Source of the DNA: Mycoplasma enhydrae
Lineage (GTDB): Bacteria; Bacillota_I; Bacilli_A; Mycoplasmatales; Metamycoplasmataceae
Reading direction: 5' to 3'
Assembly (NCBI RefSeq): GCF_017116825.1
Contig: NZ_JAFIRD010000003.1
Coordinates: 1 to 64,000 of the forward strand
DNA length: 64,000 nucleotides
Shown here: in pieces, positions 63,626-64,000 of the stretch
How positions within the stretch are numbered: the first letter of the stretch is position 1
How the letters are laid out: every line of letters begins with the position of its first letter
The notes under the pieces: generated by a model
Told to the model about the DNA's origin: nothing
Database searches by the model: none
Seen by the model: only the letters and a program-made list of their open reading frames with translations
Position numbers and translations under genes: made by a program

Positions 63626-64000
63626 TCAAAATTACAATGAAAACAAAAAATCTGAAGTTATTAAAAATTGAGGGGAAGAGTTTTTAATAACTTCCAAAAG
63701 AAAAAATTATTTAGACAATTGACTCACCGTTAATGAAGTAACCAATTTAAAAATTCGACGCATTATTAAGGATGATAATTTTATTATCACATTCGAACAC
63801 ATTAATAATCTTAGTGAAATTCAAAGAATTAAAATTGATGCTTTTTTAAATAATGCTAGCATTGAACTAAAACCAGCTTTTAATGAAAAAACTGGAAAAA
63901 TAGAACTCACTTATAATAATGCTAACGCTAGCAAAAAAATGGATTTTGAAGATATAAATAATATAAATTTTGAAATACATTACTTGGTTAATGGTCGATG
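63609..64000 (+). CDS. Unknown protein, truncated by the window edge, coupled to the HTH gene
   Basis: At least 130 residues, running off the end. The ATG lies within the last codons of the HTH gene (17-nt overlap), which points to translational coupling. Starts MYISLNQNYNENKKSEVIKNW; Lys/Asn/Ile-rich, with beta-like stretches (NFIITFEHINNL, ASIELKPAF, GKIELTYNNA). No signal peptide or known domain seen. Similar context to the unknown gene at 57708, but no clear sequence similarity. Confidence 0.7.

Overview
The window comes from an AT-rich mollicute, most likely a member of the Mycoplasma hominis/synoviae-type lineages (Metamycoplasma or Mycoplasmopsis). TGA must be read as tryptophan: glyS, dnaG, rpoD, hisS, aspS and secDF all run through in-frame TGA codons, and none of these genes is complete under the standard code. 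Other signs are lipoproteins with a lipobox and repeated Lipoprotein_17-type domains, competence genes without uptake pili, a two-CxxC L33, an SmpB/tmRNA pair, and dense packing with no intergenic gap above about 250 bp. The species cannot be fixed from the sequence alone.

Layout. 1-8.7 kb is the 3' part of a giant coiled-coil surface-type gene (2,891 codons visible, start outside the window). 8.9-10.3 kb holds rplM-rpsI, tRNA-Ile(GAT) and rpsO. 10.4-17.3 kb holds a large SF1 helicase with a C-terminal nuclease-like segment, trmL, rbgA and a 713-aa SGNH-fold protein. 17.4-19.4 kb is a HinfI-like (probably GANTC) restriction-modification pair. 19.5-26.8 kb holds ffh (minus), then glyS-dnaG-rpoD-nfo (plus). 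26.8-33.4 kb is a minus-strand block: msrAB, pepP, rpmG, pgsA, a small membrane protein, a degenerate GH13 protein and holA. 33.4-36.1 kb holds yebC and comEA-comEC. 36-40.9 kb holds ligA and the ECF transporter core ecfA1-ecfA2-ecfT. 41-43 kb is a lipoprotein. 43-56.3 kb, all minus, holds a deoxynucleoside kinase with hpt, a DUF2188 protein with folD, smpB-ssrA, secDF-hisS-aspS-secG-rnr and ruvA-ruvB. 56.4-64 kb holds ppa, an HTH gene followed by an unknown 367-aa gene, nadE, efp-unknown-transketolase-like, an RluB-type pseudouridine synthase, and a second HTH gene overlapped by an unknown gene that runs off the end.

How it fits together. Most of the content is core information processing (translation, SRP/Sec export, replication and recombination, RNA decay, ribosome rescue) plus salvage (hpt, deoxynucleoside kinase, NAD synthetase, ECF vitamin uptake, competence proteins). 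The accessory part is the giant surface protein, the lipoprotein, the R-M system, the helicase-nuclease and the two HTH-led gene pairs.

Three observations stand out. (1) Three full-length, uninterrupted genes (SGNH, GH13 and transketolase folds) have lost most or all residues expected for catalysis, so they look like maintained pseudoenzymes. (2) At least eight promoter-proximal genes (trmL, ffh, holA, comEA, ecfA1, smpB, secDF, ppa) have a -10 box 6-9 nt before the ATG and no Shine-Dalgarno, which predicts leaderless mRNAs beside normally led operons. (3) Two small HTH genes, each followed by an unknown gene, lie in regions carrying related perfect AT palindromes; this is the best candidate here for an undescribed small regulatory system.
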